The notes beneath the pieces were generated by a model. That model did no database searches, was not told the origin of the DNA, and worked only from the letters and a program-made list of their open reading frames with translations. Below, in pieces: positions 7,259-15,041 of a stretch of DNA of 32,565 nucleotides. Source of the DNA: Arthrobacter sp. (lineage in GTDB: Bacteria; Actinomycetota; Actinomycetes; Actinomycetales; Micrococcaceae); the NCBI GenBank assembly GCA_031178585.1, contig JAPSIT010000013.1, positions 1 through 32,565 of the forward strand, written 5' to 3'. Each line of letters starts with the position of its first letter. The first letter of the stretch is position 1. The position numbers and the translations under genes were made by a program.

Positions 7259-8596
7259 TCAGGACCCGGCAGTCAGCCGACGGCGCTGCTGCAAGGCGAT
7301 ACCGGCCGCGCAGAGCAGCACGCCCGCCACGCCAACCGAGACGAATCCGCCCCACGCTCCGACGCCGTCGATGAACAGCCCCGCGAGCGGCGCCCCGAGC
7401 GCCACACCCGCAGTCAGGGCCGATCCGTACCAGCCCATCGCTTCGCCCCGGCGCGACTCGTCCACGAGGTCGGCGACTTTTTCCGACGCTGCCGAGAGAA
7501 CCGGCGCGCACAAGAAGCCCGGAAGCAGGGACAGCAGGCTCAGGGTCAGCGTATCGGTGGCGAATCCCATCGGGATAGTCAGTGCCGCCATTCCCAGCAG
7601 GAGCATGATTGGAGAAACGGGCCGGTGCAGTGCGCCGTACACGAGGCCGCCCACGACGGAGGCAGCACACCAGAAAACAAAGACCAGTCCGATCTCGGCC
7701 TCGCGTCCGTTGGTTTCAAGGGCTGCGACAATCCCCACGTCGGTGCCGCTGAGCACCATTCCGGCCCCGGCGGCCACGGCGAACACGGCGGCCACGGACC
7801 CGGTGAACCAGGCGAAGCTGGCGGCTGCCCTCCCCCGCAGCCCTGCGTTTCGCAAACCCAGTCGTCCCAGACCGCTCCGGCGGCGCGTCTGGTGGCGCGC
7901 CGCCGTCGCCGGTCCCAGCTCGGCGGCAGCTTCCTGAACGCGGGCCGACGCTGCAGCGGCAACCGCCATCGCCGCAGCACCCTGTTCCTCGGCCCCGGTT
8001 GCTCCGGTGCCGGTTGCGCTTCGGGTGGGCGGGTTGAACCACATCAGGAAAAGGCCCGCCACGGAGGTGGAGACACCAACGATGGTCAGGCCAAGGACCG
8101 ACTGGCCGCTGGTGGCCACGAGCGCTCCGGCCGCAGGCCCGATCATGAACACCATCTCCGTGCTGATCGCATCGAGCGCGAAGGCCGTCCGCCGCTGGTC
8201 ACCGTCGGCGAGCACTCCCAGCGACTGCCGCACCACGCTGAAAATGGGCAGCGTCAGCAGGCCTCCCACGAAGACGAGCGGCAAAAGCCATTGGTAGGAA
8301 ACGTGCGGCACGATCGACCAGATGACCGTTTCGGAAACGACAGACGGGATCAGTGCCCTGCGCAGGCCTACCGTGTCCACCCGCCGCCCGCGCCAAGGGG
8401 CACCCAGGGCGATGCCAACGGTCATGACGGCGGCTGCTGCGCCCGCAGCGGCATACCCCTGCCCCAGTGTGAGAACGATATGCAGCGTCAGCAGCACGCC
8501 GGCGGCCGAATGCGGTATGCGGGCAATCATGCCGACCACCAGGAGGCGGCGTATCGGCGCCACGGCCAACAACTCCCGGTACAGGGTGAAATTCAC
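7259..8596 (-). CDS. MFS transporter
   Basis: A 445-aa integral membrane protein with about 12 hydrophobic helices. It begins NFTLYRELLAVAPIRRLLVVG and has GIALGAPWRGRRVDTVGLRRAL in the 2-3 loop, which resembles MFS motif A. A soluble central loop (AATGAGKKS-type low complexity is absent; instead Ala-rich EQGAAAMAVAAAASARVQEAAAEL) separates the two six-helix halves. I chose GTG at 8596 because AAGGA lies seven to eight bases upstream; the frame is open to a GTG at 8641. It follows the SseB-domain gene on the same strand. Substrate unknown; a drug or metabolite exporter is likely. Confidence 0.83.
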   Translation of the reverse strand: MNFTLYRELLAVAPIRRLLVVGMIARIPHSAAGVLLTLHIVLTLGQGYAAAGAAAAVMTVGIALGAPWRGRRVDTVGLRRALIPSVVSETVIWSIVPHVSYQWLLPLVFVGGLLTLPIFSVVRQSLGVLADGDQRRTAFALDAISTEMVFMIGPAAGALVATSGQSVLGLTIVGVSTSVAGLFLMWFNPPTRSATGTGATGAEEQGAAAMAVAAAASARVQEAAAELGPATAARHQTRRRSGLGRLGLRNAGLRGRAAASFAWFTGSVAAVFAVAAGAGMVLSGTDVGIVAALETNGREAEIGLVFVFWCAASVVGGLVYGALHRPVSPIMLLLGMAALTIPMGFATDTLTLSLLSLLPGFLCAPVLSAASEKVADLVDESRRGEAMGWYGSALTAGVALGAPLAGLFIDGVGAWGGFVSVGVAGVLLCAAGIALQQRRRLTAGS

Positions 8597-8654
8597 GGGC
8601 AGTTCCTTCGTTCCGCCGCGGGGCAGAATCAGACGGACCACCGTGGACCGGCGG

Positions 8655-9563
8655 TTACTCTGCGGCGCGCCTTAGCTTTACTTCGACGGAGTCAACACGT
8701 TCACCGAACAATACATTCCGGCTCCACTCATTGTGCAGGCCTGCAACGAGCGACTGCACGGCGGCGGCGTCCAGCCCGTCCTCCAGATACAGCACCACGC
8801 GGAGCTCGGGCCCGGGTCCTCCGCCTGCCATGCGTCGGCCGGATGCCGTTGCCGCTGCCACTCCCTGCCCGGGGAGAACTTCCAGACGGCGGACGGCGGG
8901 CCAGGGGGCCGCTGTCGCCTCCAGCACTGCAGCAAGCTCCGGGTCCATATAGGCGGGAACCCAGGTCTGCTGCTGTGCGAGAGACCAGACTGCCGGCCGA
9001 CGCACCACGAACGTCACCTCGGAGCCGGGATCCACGACAAGCAGTTCCGCGCCCTCAGAGACAGCTGAAAGAGCAGCCCGTGCCGCATATACCGCGACGG
9101 GCCTCGCCTCGGAGTGCCAGGCGGTCAGTGCCGCCGAAGAAGTGAAGACCGGCATGGCAAGCCGGCCGTCCGGCGCCTTGAGTGTCACTAGCGCCATGTC
9201 AGCCTGCTTGTCACCATGGAGCCCGCCGGCGCCTTCCGCTTCCTCGGCCAACTGCGCCACCACCGGGACAAAGACACGCGCTGCTGCCAGGGAGGCGACA
9301 ACAGCGGCTTCATCCGCCTCGCCGCTCAGGAGTGCATTGATGGCGGCGAGATAGGCGTTGTCTGCCGTACCGTCGTCGTCCTCGAAGTTGTGGATCTTTG
9401 CATCCTCACCGGAGAGGCTGCGCCCTGCCCAGGGCTGGCCGGCGGAATCTGTGGGTCCGCCGGCGCCCGCAAGGGCCGCCTCGATATGGCCCGGCAGTCG
9501 GCGGGCGGGCGGCTGCCCTGTCGCCTCCTCCCGGTTTTCCGGGGTCAAGCCTTGCCCAGCCAC
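8655..9563 (-). CDS. SseB family protein
   Basis: A 302-aa soluble protein. Its middle part (MALVTLKAPDGRLAMPVFTSSAALTAWHSEARPV...) is the SseB N-terminal domain. This is followed by ELLVVDPGSEVTFVVRRPAVWSLAQQQTWVPA, a second conserved block, and a C-terminal part ending RVDSVEVKLRRAAE. In E. coli SseB is linked to serine sensitivity, but the biochemical role is unknown. The GTG at 9563 begins eight bases after the priA stop, so the genes are probably co-transcribed. Frame openness alone would allow a start at 9647 inside priA, which is unlikely. TTG at 9548 is another option. Actinobacterial his clusters often carry this gene after priA. Confidence 0.78.
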   Translation of the reverse strand: MAGQGLTPENREEATGQPPARRLPGHIEAALAGAGGPTDSAGQPWAGRSLSGEDAKIHNFEDDDGTADNAYLAAINALLSGEADEAAVVASLAAARVFVPVVAQLAEEAEGAGGLHGDKQADMALVTLKAPDGRLAMPVFTSSAALTAWHSEARPVAVYAARAALSAVSEGAELLVVDPGSEVTFVVRRPAVWSLAQQQTWVPAYMDPELAAVLEATAAPWPAVRRLEVLPGQGVAAATASGRRMAGGGPGPELRVVLYLEDGLDAAAVQSLVAGLHNEWSRNVLFGERVDSVEVKLRRAAE

Positions 9564-9570
9564 TGGGCGC

Positions 9571-10317
9571 CTAGGGGCGGCCGGCAACGTCGAGGGCCTC
9601 GGGCAGAGTGAAAGCGCCGGCGTAGAGGGCCTTACCGACAATCGCACCTTCCACGCCCAGCGGGACCAGTGAGCGCAGGACCTTCAGGTCGTCGAGGCTG
9701 GAGATGCCCCCGGAGGCCACCACGGGCTTGCCGGTCCTTTCCACCATCTGGCGCAGCAGCTCAACGTTCGGTCCCTGCAAAGTGCCGTCCTTGGTCACAT
9801 CGGTCACCACGTACCGGGCGCAGCCGGCTTCCTCGAGGCGGCCCAGCACGTCCCACAGGTCCCCGCCTTCTTTGGTCCAGCCGCGCCCGGCGAGGGTGGT
9901 TCCCCGGACGTCGAGTCCGACGGCGATGCGGTCACCGAAGCGGTCGATGGCACGGGCCGTCCACTCCGGGTTTTCCAGCGCTGCCGTTCCCAGGTTGACC
10001 CGAGCGACCCCCAGGTCCAGCGCCCTTTCCAGCGACTCGTCATCGCGCAGCCCGCCGGACAGTTCCACCTTGATGTCCAGCCGGCCCACGACTTCGCGCA
10101 GAAGCTCGGCGTTCGATCCGCGGCCGAACGCCGCGTCCAGGTCCACGAGGTGGACCCACTCGGCGCCCTGCTGCTGCCAGTTCAGGGCTGCCTCCAGCGG
10201 CGTGCCGTAGCTGGTCTCGCTGCCGGCTTCGCCCTGGACCAGGCGTACGGCCTGGCCGTTCACGACGTCGACTGCGGGAAGCAGTTCAAGTGCCGGCAGT
10301 TCATTCTGGCTGGTCAT
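9571..10317 (-). CDS. priA: bifunctional phosphoribosyl isomerase A (HisA/TrpF)
   Basis: A 248-aa (beta-alpha)8-barrel that isomerises ProFAR in histidine synthesis and, in actinobacteria lacking trpF, phosphoribosylanthranilate in tryptophan synthesis. [21 protein letters not shown] contains the first catalytic Asp (about residue 17), and [15 protein letters not shown] contains the second. [12 protein letters not shown] and [11 protein letters not shown] are the phosphate-binding loops. GSETSYG is the region carrying the flexible active-site loop in PriA. ATG at 10317 is preceded by GAGG. The upstream in-frame ATG at 10416 adds unrelated residues. Bifunctionality is inferred from the actinobacterial family. 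Confidence 0.95.
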   Translation of the reverse strand: MTSQNELPALELLPAVDVVNGQAVRLVQGEAGSETSYGTPLEAALNWQQQGAEWVHLVDLDAAFGRGSNAELLREVVGRLDIKVELSGGLRDDESLERALDLGVARVNLGTAALENPEWTARAIDRFGDRIAVGLDVRGTTLAGRGWTKEGGDLWDVLGRLEEAGCARYVVTDVTKDGTLQGPNVELLRQMVERTGKPVVASGGISSLDDLKVLRSLVPLGVEGAIVGKALYAGAFTLPEALDVAGRP

Positions 10318-10452
10318 CTCAGTCCTCAGTTCTCGTGGGGCACAGCCGGTGCGGCGTCTGGCTGACGCAGCGGCCTTTATGGTGTGCAGTGGCGTGCAGA
10401 AATTGTGAATTGGCACCTGGCCATGAAGTGCGCAGTGGCAAGCGGGCCGGGG

Positions 10453-10611
10453 TCAGGATGCGGGCAGGGTCAACAGGTAGGCGGCCAGCAGTGACATTGC
10501 CGCGAGGACGCCGAAGCCTATCTGCGTCCAGAGCGGCTTCTTTTGCTGCCTGAAGGACAACGCACCGCCGATCAGCAGGCCGGCGAGGCCCATCAGGACG
10601 ACCGACCACAT
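10453..10611 (-). CDS. small two-helix membrane protein in the his operon
   Basis: A 52-codon gene beginning MWSVVLMGLAGLLIGGALSF, with a basic hinge RQQKKPLWTQIG and a second hydrophobic segment FGVLAAMSLLAAYLLTLPAS. It is predicted as two transmembrane helices joined by a positively charged, probably cytoplasmic loop. Its ATG directly abuts the TAG stop of hisH (TAGATG), a strong sign of translational coupling. It ends 135 bp before priA. It is short enough for gene callers to miss. Length, charge pattern and position argue that it is real. I do not know its function. Confidence 0.75.
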   Translation of the reverse strand: MWSVVLMGLAGLLIGGALSFRQQKKPLWTQIGFGVLAAMSLLAAYLLTLPAS

Positions 10612-11457
10612 CTAGGCGTCCGCTGCCGGCGTGCTGCCTGCGGCCGGCGTCGTCTCCGCCGGCTTGGTGTCGGCCTGCACCGTGTCTCCCTGGGTGGCGT
10701 CTCCCTGCGCGCTGTCTCCCTGCGCGCCGGCCGCAGTCCGGTGGCGGGAACTGTGCAGGCTGTTCACCCAGTTCCTGAGGAGGCGCCCGCCCGCGTCGCC
10801 CGACTTTTCGGGGTGGAACTGCGTGGCGCACAGCGGACCGTTCTCCACGGCTGCGATGAAGGGCGCGCCGTGCTCGGACCAGGTGACGAGCGGCGGAGCC
10901 ATGCGAGGCTGGATGACGTCGAAGTCCCAGCTCTGCACGCCGTAGGAGTGCACGAAGTAGAACCGGTCATTTTCCACACCCTCGAAGAGCTTGGAACCCT
11001 CCGGGACCTTGACCGTGTTCCATCCCATGTGGGGAACCACGTCTGCGGGAAGGAGCTCGACCTTGCCCGGCCACTCCCCCATGCCTTCTGCTTCTGTCCC
11101 GTGTTCCACGCCCGCTTCAAAAAGGACCTGGAGGCCCACGCAGATGCCAAGGACGGGCCGGCCGCCGGCAACGCGGCGTCCGATCATCCGAATGCCGTCC
11201 ACGGCCTTCAGCTCGCGCATGACGGTTTCGAAGGCCCCGACGCCGGGAACCACCAGGCCATCAGCGTTCAGGACGTCTTCCGGCTTGGAGCTGAGGATGA
11301 CCTCAGCACCGGCCCGCTCGAGTGCCCGAACAGCAGAACGGACATTCCCGGACCCGTAGTCCAGCACGGTGACGGTCGGTTTCCCTTGGGGCGACAGCGG
11401 CTTCACCGTGGCCGAAGGGTCGATGATGGCGCCGTCGCGCAGCACTTTGCCGGTCAC
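10612..11457 (-). CDS. hisH: imidazole glycerol phosphate synthase, glutaminase subunit HisH
   Basis: This class I glutamine amidotransferase supplies ammonia to HisF for ring closure in histidine synthesis. [23 protein letters not shown] starts the domain. The nucleophile is Cys106 in [10 protein letters not shown], and His215 and Glu217 in [10 protein letters not shown] complete the triad. At 281 aa it exceeds the usual 200-215. About 27 residues precede the domain, and residues 241-281 form an Ala/Gly/Thr/Asp tail with tandem [15 protein letters not shown] pentapeptides. The GTG start at 11457 overlaps the hisB stop (GTGA), indicating coupling. hisF is not in the window. Confidence 0.95.
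   Translation of the reverse strand: MTGKVLRDGAIIDPSATVKPLSPQGKPTVTVLDYGSGNVRSAVRALERAGAEVILSSKPEDVLNADGLVVPGVGAFETVMRELKAVDGIRMIGRRVAGGRPVLGICVGLQVLFEAGVEHGTEAEGMGEWPGKVELLPADVVPHMGWNTVKVPEGSKLFEGVENDRFYFVHSYGVQSWDFDVIQPRMAPPLVTWSEHGAPFIAAVENGPLCATQFHPEKSGDAGGRLLRNWVNSLHSSRHRTAAGAQGDSAQGDATQGDTVQADTKPAETTPAAGSTPAADA
10682..10726 (-). repeat. 15-bp tandem repeat in hisH tail
   Basis: Three consecutive 15-bp units built on GTCTCCCTG (plus strand 10682-10696, 10697-10711, 10712-10726). They encode QGDxx pentapeptides at the HisH C-terminus without disturbing the frame. Confidence 0.88.
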
Positions 11458-12080
11458 AATGCACCCTTCGTGGACGGAATCCCCTCAACCCGGGGGTCGG
11501 GCTCGACGGCGGCACGCAGCGCCCGGGCAAACGCCTTGAACTGGGCCTCGACAATGTGGTGCGGGTCCCGCCCGGCGAGGACATTCATGTGCAGGCAGAT
11601 GCCGGCGTGAAGGGTGATGGCCTCGAAGACATGCCGAGTGAGCGAACCGGTGAAGTGTCCGCCGATCAGGTGGTATTCCTGGCCTGCCGGCTCTCCGCCG
11701 TGCACGAGGTAGGGCCGACCGGAGACGTCAACCACGGCGTGGGCAAGAGCCTCATCCAGCGGCACGGTCGCCTCACCGAAGCGGCGGATGCCGGCCTTGT
11801 TGCCAAGGGCAGTGCGCAGCACCTCGCCGAACGTGATGGCCACGTCCTCCACCGTGTGGTGGACGTCGATGTGGATGTCGCCGGTTGCCTTCACGGTCAT
11901 GTCGATAAGCGAGTGCTTACACAGCGCGGTCAGCATGTGGTCGTAGAACGGGACCGAGGTGCTGATGTCTGATACGCCGGTGCCGTCGAGGTCGATCTCC
12001 ACCAGCACGGAAGATTCGCTGGTGGTGCGCTCCAGGCGCGCGGTCCGGGCCTTGACAGTCTGGATTCCGGTATCGGTCAT
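11454..12080 (-). CDS. hisB: imidazoleglycerol-phosphate dehydratase
   Basis: A 208-aa monofunctional IGP dehydratase for the sixth step of histidine synthesis. Metal-binding motifs are visible in both half-domains: [13 protein letters not shown], then [15 protein letters not shown], and later [30 protein letters not shown]. The C-terminal end PSTKGAL is typical of the family. It has no fused phosphatase domain, as expected in actinobacteria. ATG at 12080. It lies 62 bp after hisC and overlaps hisH by four bases, so the three genes are likely one transcript. Confidence 0.97.
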   Translation of the reverse strand: MTDTGIQTVKARTARLERTTSESSVLVEIDLDGTGVSDISTSVPFYDHMLTALCKHSLIDMTVKATGDIHIDVHHTVEDVAITFGEVLRTALGNKAGIRRFGEATVPLDEALAHAVVDVSGRPYLVHGGEPAGQEYHLIGGHFTGSLTRHVFEAITLHAGICLHMNVLAGRDPHHIVEAQFKAFARALRAAVEPDPRVEGIPSTKGAL

Positions 12081-12142
12081 GGTGATAGGTGTCCTTTTTA
12101 ACGAAGGAGGGTGCAGACGCTGCTCTCGGTCTACCCTCCAGT

Positions 12143-13261
12143 TTAGGCCGGAAGAGCCGCCTGCCGGGCCAGGATGGTTTCCAGCGCCTCGAGGAAGGCT
12201 GTGGTTTCCGTCTCAGTGCCGGCGGTGACACGCAGATGCCCGGGGATGCCGACATCCCTAATCAGCACGCCGGAGTCGAGGAGTTCCTGCCACACCTGGT
12301 GCGGGTTCTCGATGCCGCCGAAGAAAACATAGTTGGAGTCCGAAGCCGCGGGCTTCAGCCCCATGCGTGTCAGCTCGGTGACAATCCTGTCGCGCTGCCG
12401 CTTGATGTCCTCAACGTCGGCCATCAAGGCTTCCCGGTGCTCCAGCGCGGCCAGAGCCGTAGCCTGGGTGATCGCGGACAGGTGGTACGGAAGCCGGACC
12501 AGGCGCAACGCGTCAGCCACTTCCGGGGCTGCTGCCATGTATCCGAGGCGGGCCCCGGCCAGGGCAAACGCCTTGCTCATGGTCCTGGACACGATGAGCC
12601 GCTCGCGCCCGGGCAGCAGCGTCAGGGCGCTGGGAGTGCCATCGTGGGCAAACTCGTGGTACGCCTCGTCGACGATAACTACCGTCTGGCTGGCCTCCCC
12701 GGCTTCGTAGACAGCTTCCACCACATCCAGCCCCAGGCCCGTGCCGGTGGGATTGTTGGGTGAGCAGAGGAACACGACGTTCGGCTGCCGCTCACGAACC
12801 TGGCGTGCGGCTGACTCGGCGCTCAGGCCGTAGCCCTCTGCCCGCTGCCCCACGATGTATTCGGTATCGGTTCCGCTGGCCAGCAGCGGGTACATGGAAT
12901 ACGTGGGCGGAAAACCCAGGGCGGTGCGGCCGGGGCCGCCGAACGCCTGGAGAATCTGCTGGAGGACTTCATTCGAGCCGTTTGCCGCCCAGATGTTCTC
13001 AGCGCCCAGTCCGTGGCCCAGGTATTCAGCGAGGGCTTCCCGGAGCTTAGTGAACTCGCGGTCCGGGTACCGGTTCAGCCCCGCCGCGGCTTCCGTCACG
13101 GCCTCCGAAATTGCAGCCCTGACATCTTCCGGCACCCCATGGGTGTTCTCGTTGACGTTGAGCAGGATGGGCACCTCCAGCTGCGGTGCACCGTAGGGCG
13201 TCAGCCCCCGCAGGTTGGTCCGGAGGGGCAGGCGGTTCAGTCGCTCAAGCTGGTCAGTCAC
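12143..13261 (-). CDS. hisC: histidinol-phosphate aminotransferase
   Basis: A 372-aa class II, PLP-dependent aminotransferase converting imidazole-acetol phosphate to histidinol phosphate. Motifs in order: [16 protein letters not shown] and [17 protein letters not shown] near the N-terminus; [14 protein letters not shown] (PLP phosphate region); [24 protein letters not shown] (Asp that pairs with the pyridine N); [17 protein letters not shown], with the Schiff-base Lys at about residue 229; and [16 protein letters not shown] with the substrate-carboxylate Arg. Start GTG at 13261 with a poor Shine-Dalgarno. hisD, which usually precedes it in actinobacteria, is absent here; the SOS LysM gene lies upstream instead. 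Confidence 0.96.
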   Translation of the reverse strand: MTDQLERLNRLPLRTNLRGLTPYGAPQLEVPILLNVNENTHGVPEDVRAAISEAVTEAAAGLNRYPDREFTKLREALAEYLGHGLGAENIWAANGSNEVLQQILQAFGGPGRTALGFPPTYSMYPLLASGTDTEYIVGQRAEGYGLSAESAARQVRERQPNVVFLCSPNNPTGTGLGLDVVEAVYEAGEASQTVVIVDEAYHEFAHDGTPSALTLLPGRERLIVSRTMSKAFALAGARLGYMAAAPEVADALRLVRLPYHLSAITQATALAALEHREALMADVEDIKRQRDRIVTELTRMGLKPAASDSNYVFFGGIENPHQVWQELLDSGVLIRDVGIPGHLRVTAGTETETTAFLEALETILARQAALPA

Positions 13262-13344
13262 TTGGACAGTTTATTTGCCCGATGCGGCGTGCAGGAAACT
13301 GTGACCGGTGAGGCGGCGGGAAGGGAGCAGCCGGACGCCCGCGT

Positions 13345-13857
13345 TCAGGACCTGGCGGACGGGACGAACAGCTGCTGCCCCGGCATGACTTTGCCGTTCT
13401 CCAGGTTATTCAGCTGGACGATGTCGGCAATGGTGTCGCGGGCGTCCCTGTTGGGGGCCGCGTTCACCGCAATGGCCCACAGGGACTCCCCCGGCTGCAC
13501 TGTCACAGTGACGGTCTCCGTGACCGAGAGTCCGTCGGCGGTGTCCGCTGCCTTGGCGGGGGAATTCAGAAGGCCGGCCAGGGAAATCAGGAGCGCCGCA
13601 AGAAGCACCAGCGGCAACCCGATCAGAACGATCCGGCCCCGTCGGGTGAGCCGCAGACGAGGCGGTTTCCCCGCCCGGCCGCTCGCGGCCTGCGACTGAT
13701 CCCCCTGAGACTGCCTTGCATGAGGCTGCCTTGCATCAGGCCGCTCTGCAGGAGGCTGCTCTGCATGAGACTGACGCGAGTGGGACTGCATGGCGTGAGG
13801 CTGAACTGCCCGAGGCTGAACTGCCTGTGACTGATGAACCGTTGTTAGAGCTGACAT
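13345..13857 (-). CDS. LysM membrane protein, candidate SOS-induced division inhibitor (Rv2719c/DivS position)
   Basis: A 170-aa protein. Residues 6-56 are about ten Gln/His/Pro/Ser pentapeptide repeats of QPHAx/QSHAx type. A basic stretch (RLRLTRRGR) leads into one transmembrane helix at about 74-97. A LysM domain follows at 120-166 (VQPGESLWAIAV...IVQLNNLENGKVMPGQQLFVP), probably outside the cell and bound to peptidoglycan. AGGAGGG lies eight bases before ATG 13857. It is divergent from lexA with two LexA boxes between. That is the position and architecture of Rv2719c in mycobacteria, DivS in corynebacteria and, more distantly, YneA in Bacillus, all SOS-induced division blockers. Function is inferred from this parallel. 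Confidence 0.85.
   Translation of the reverse strand: MSALTTVHQSQAVQPRAVQPHAMQSHSRQSHAEQPPAERPDARQPHARQSQGDQSQAASGRAGKPPRLRLTRRGRIVLIGLPLVLLAALLISLAGLLNSPAKAADTADGLSVTETVTVTVQPGESLWAIAVNAAPNRDARDTIADIVQLNNLENGKVMPGQQLFVPSARS
13692..13841 (-). repeat. ten-unit 15-bp tandem repeat in the LysM gene
   Basis: Ten imperfect 15-bp units in register, on the plus strand mostly G(A/G)GRCTG plus eight variable bases. 13722-13736 and 13707-13721 differ by one base, and 13797-13811 and 13812-13826 also differ by one. They encode the N-terminal cytoplasmic pentapeptide array. Confidence 0.9.
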
Positions 13858-14021
13858 GACCTGAGCCCTCCTGGACTACTCTGTGCTGCTGCCGGTCGGT
13901 ACTGCTGAGCATGTGTACGGCTGCTTGCCGGCTGCTGCCGGGCTGGACTGCTGCCCGCATGCCCGTTTCAACGGAATGTCCGCCGAAGCGTTCGAAGAAC
14001 GGACGGGACCTGCAGTAGCAA

Positions 14022-14037
14022 TAGAACACATGTTCGA
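14022..14037. promoter_or_regulatory. LexA (SOS) box 1
   Basis: TAGAAC-ACAT-GTTCGA matches the actinobacterial consensus TCGAAC-N4-GTTCGA at all but one position. It is the closer of the two boxes to the LysM gene. Confidence 0.85.
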
Positions 14038-14089
14038 ACTTTAGCTTCTCCAGTTTTAGCACTTATCAACGAACAAAGTCGAGACTCGC

Positions 14090-14105
14090 TAGAACAAATG
14101 TTTGA
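14090..14105. promoter_or_regulatory. LexA (SOS) box 2
   Basis: TAGAAC-AAAT-GTTTGA matches the consensus with two differences. It overlaps the candidate -35 of lexA, consistent with autorepression. Confidence 0.75.
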
Positions 14106-14130
14106 AAAAGCCGTGCGGCTGGCCTACGTT
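14102..14130 (+). promoter_or_regulatory. candidate lexA promoter
   Basis: TTGAAA (14102-14107), a 17-base spacer and TACGTT (14125-14130). The -35 lies inside LexA box 2. Transcription would begin near 14137, leaving about 110 nt before the ATG. Confidence 0.4.
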
Positions 14131-14247
14131 GGAAATCAAAGAACAACCACTTCTGCAGTTGATCAGCAGGGTCTGACATTTTCAGGCCGGGGGGGTTCCC
14201 GGCACTGCAGCCAGGCAGTCCGGGTGGAACGAAAGGCATTTGCGAAC

Positions 14248-14994
14248 ATGGCAGCATCAGCCTCCGAAGGCAAAGCTACCCAGCGCAGCCAGCGGCCCCG
14301 GAAGCCCAAGGGGCTCACCATCCGCCAGAAGAAGATCCTGGAAACAATCCAGCGTTCGGTCAATGACAACGGCTACCCCCCCTCCATGCGGGAGATTGGT
14401 GACACCGTAGGGCTGGCCAGCCTGTCCAGTGTCACCCACCAGCTCTCGCAGCTGGAGAAGCTAGGGTATCTCCGGCGCGATCCCAAGCGGCCCAGGGCCA
14501 TGGAAGTCCTTATGCCGCTGACACTGGACGCCGGGCTGCCCAAGACTTCCGACGCCGAGCAGGACCTCCGGCTTCGCAGCGTCGGCCCCGCCGGCGTGTC
14601 CGAGCTTCCCAGCGCTACGGACACAGCCATGGTGCCGCTCGTCGGCCGCATCGCCGCGGGCGGCCCCATCCTCGCGGACCAGATGGTGGAGGAGCTCATG
14701 CCGCTCCCCCGGCAGCTTGTGGGCCACGGGGAACTGTTTATGCTGCGGGTCGCGGGTGACTCCATGGTGGACGCCGCCATCTGCGACGGCGACTGGGTGG
14801 TGGTGCGCCGTCAAAGCGACGCCGTCAACGGCGACATCGTTGCGGCGTTGCTGGATGACGAGGCAACAGTGAAGACCTTCCGGCAGCGGGACGGCCATAC
14901 CTGGCTGCTTCCGCAAAACACGCAGTACGAACCCATCCTGGGAGACCACGCCGTCGTTATGGGCAAGGTAGTTTCGGTGCTCCGCTCTCTCTAA
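14248..14994 (+). CDS. lexA: SOS repressor LexA
   Basis: A 248-aa repressor of DNA-damage genes. After a basic tail, [30 protein letters not shown] and [20 protein letters not shown] form the winged helix that binds SOS boxes. The self-cleavage site is Ala137-Gly138 in GRIAAGGP. Ser172 (GDSMVDAAI) and Lys209 (ATVKTF) form the catalytic dyad triggered by RecA filaments. The open frame extends upstream to 14098, inside a LexA box. I chose the ATG at 14248 because the added 50 residues have no similarity to LexA and a GAAAGG lies upstream. It is convergent with dinG, 47 bp away. Confidence 0.97.
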   Translation: MAASASEGKATQRSQRPRKPKGLTIRQKKILETIQRSVNDNGYPPSMREIGDTVGLASLSSVTHQLSQLEKLGYLRRDPKRPRAMEVLMPLTLDAGLPKTSDAEQDLRLRSVGPAGVSELPSATDTAMVPLVGRIAAGGPILADQMVEELMPLPRQLVGHGELFMLRVAGDSMVDAAICDGDWVVVRRQSDAVNGDIVAALLDDEATVKTFRQRDGHTWLLPQNTQYEPILGDHAVVMGKVVSVLRSL

Positions 14995-15041
14995 GCTGCA
15001 TTCGCCGCGCACCCGCGGCCTCCGCGCTCCAAAGCCCCCGC

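Larger units (their letters stand above)
13858..14247. promoter_or_regulatory. divergent SOS control region between lysM and lexA
   Basis: A 390-bp region without a supported gene. It holds two LexA boxes, a probable lexA promoter and leaders of roughly 120 nt (lexA) and 165 nt (lysM). Frames open across it on both strands have no family similarity, and one of them begins inside a LexA box. Confidence 0.7.

Noticed and set aside
7187..9145. A 652-codon plus-strand open frame opposite the MFS and SseB genes
   Set aside because: Composition is Arg/His/Gln-rich with no recognisable domain, and both opposite-strand genes have clear family motifs.
13692..13841. CRISPR-like array
   Set aside because: The 15-bp units are directly adjacent with no spacers and keep a reading frame, so this is a coding minisatellite.
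13736..14062. Minus-strand frame covering the lysM upstream region
   Set aside because: It crosses a LexA box and part of the repeat array in another frame and has no family similarity.
14098..14247. Longer lexA start at 14098
   Set aside because: That ATG lies inside a LexA box and upstream of the probable transcription start, and the added 50 residues do not resemble LexA.
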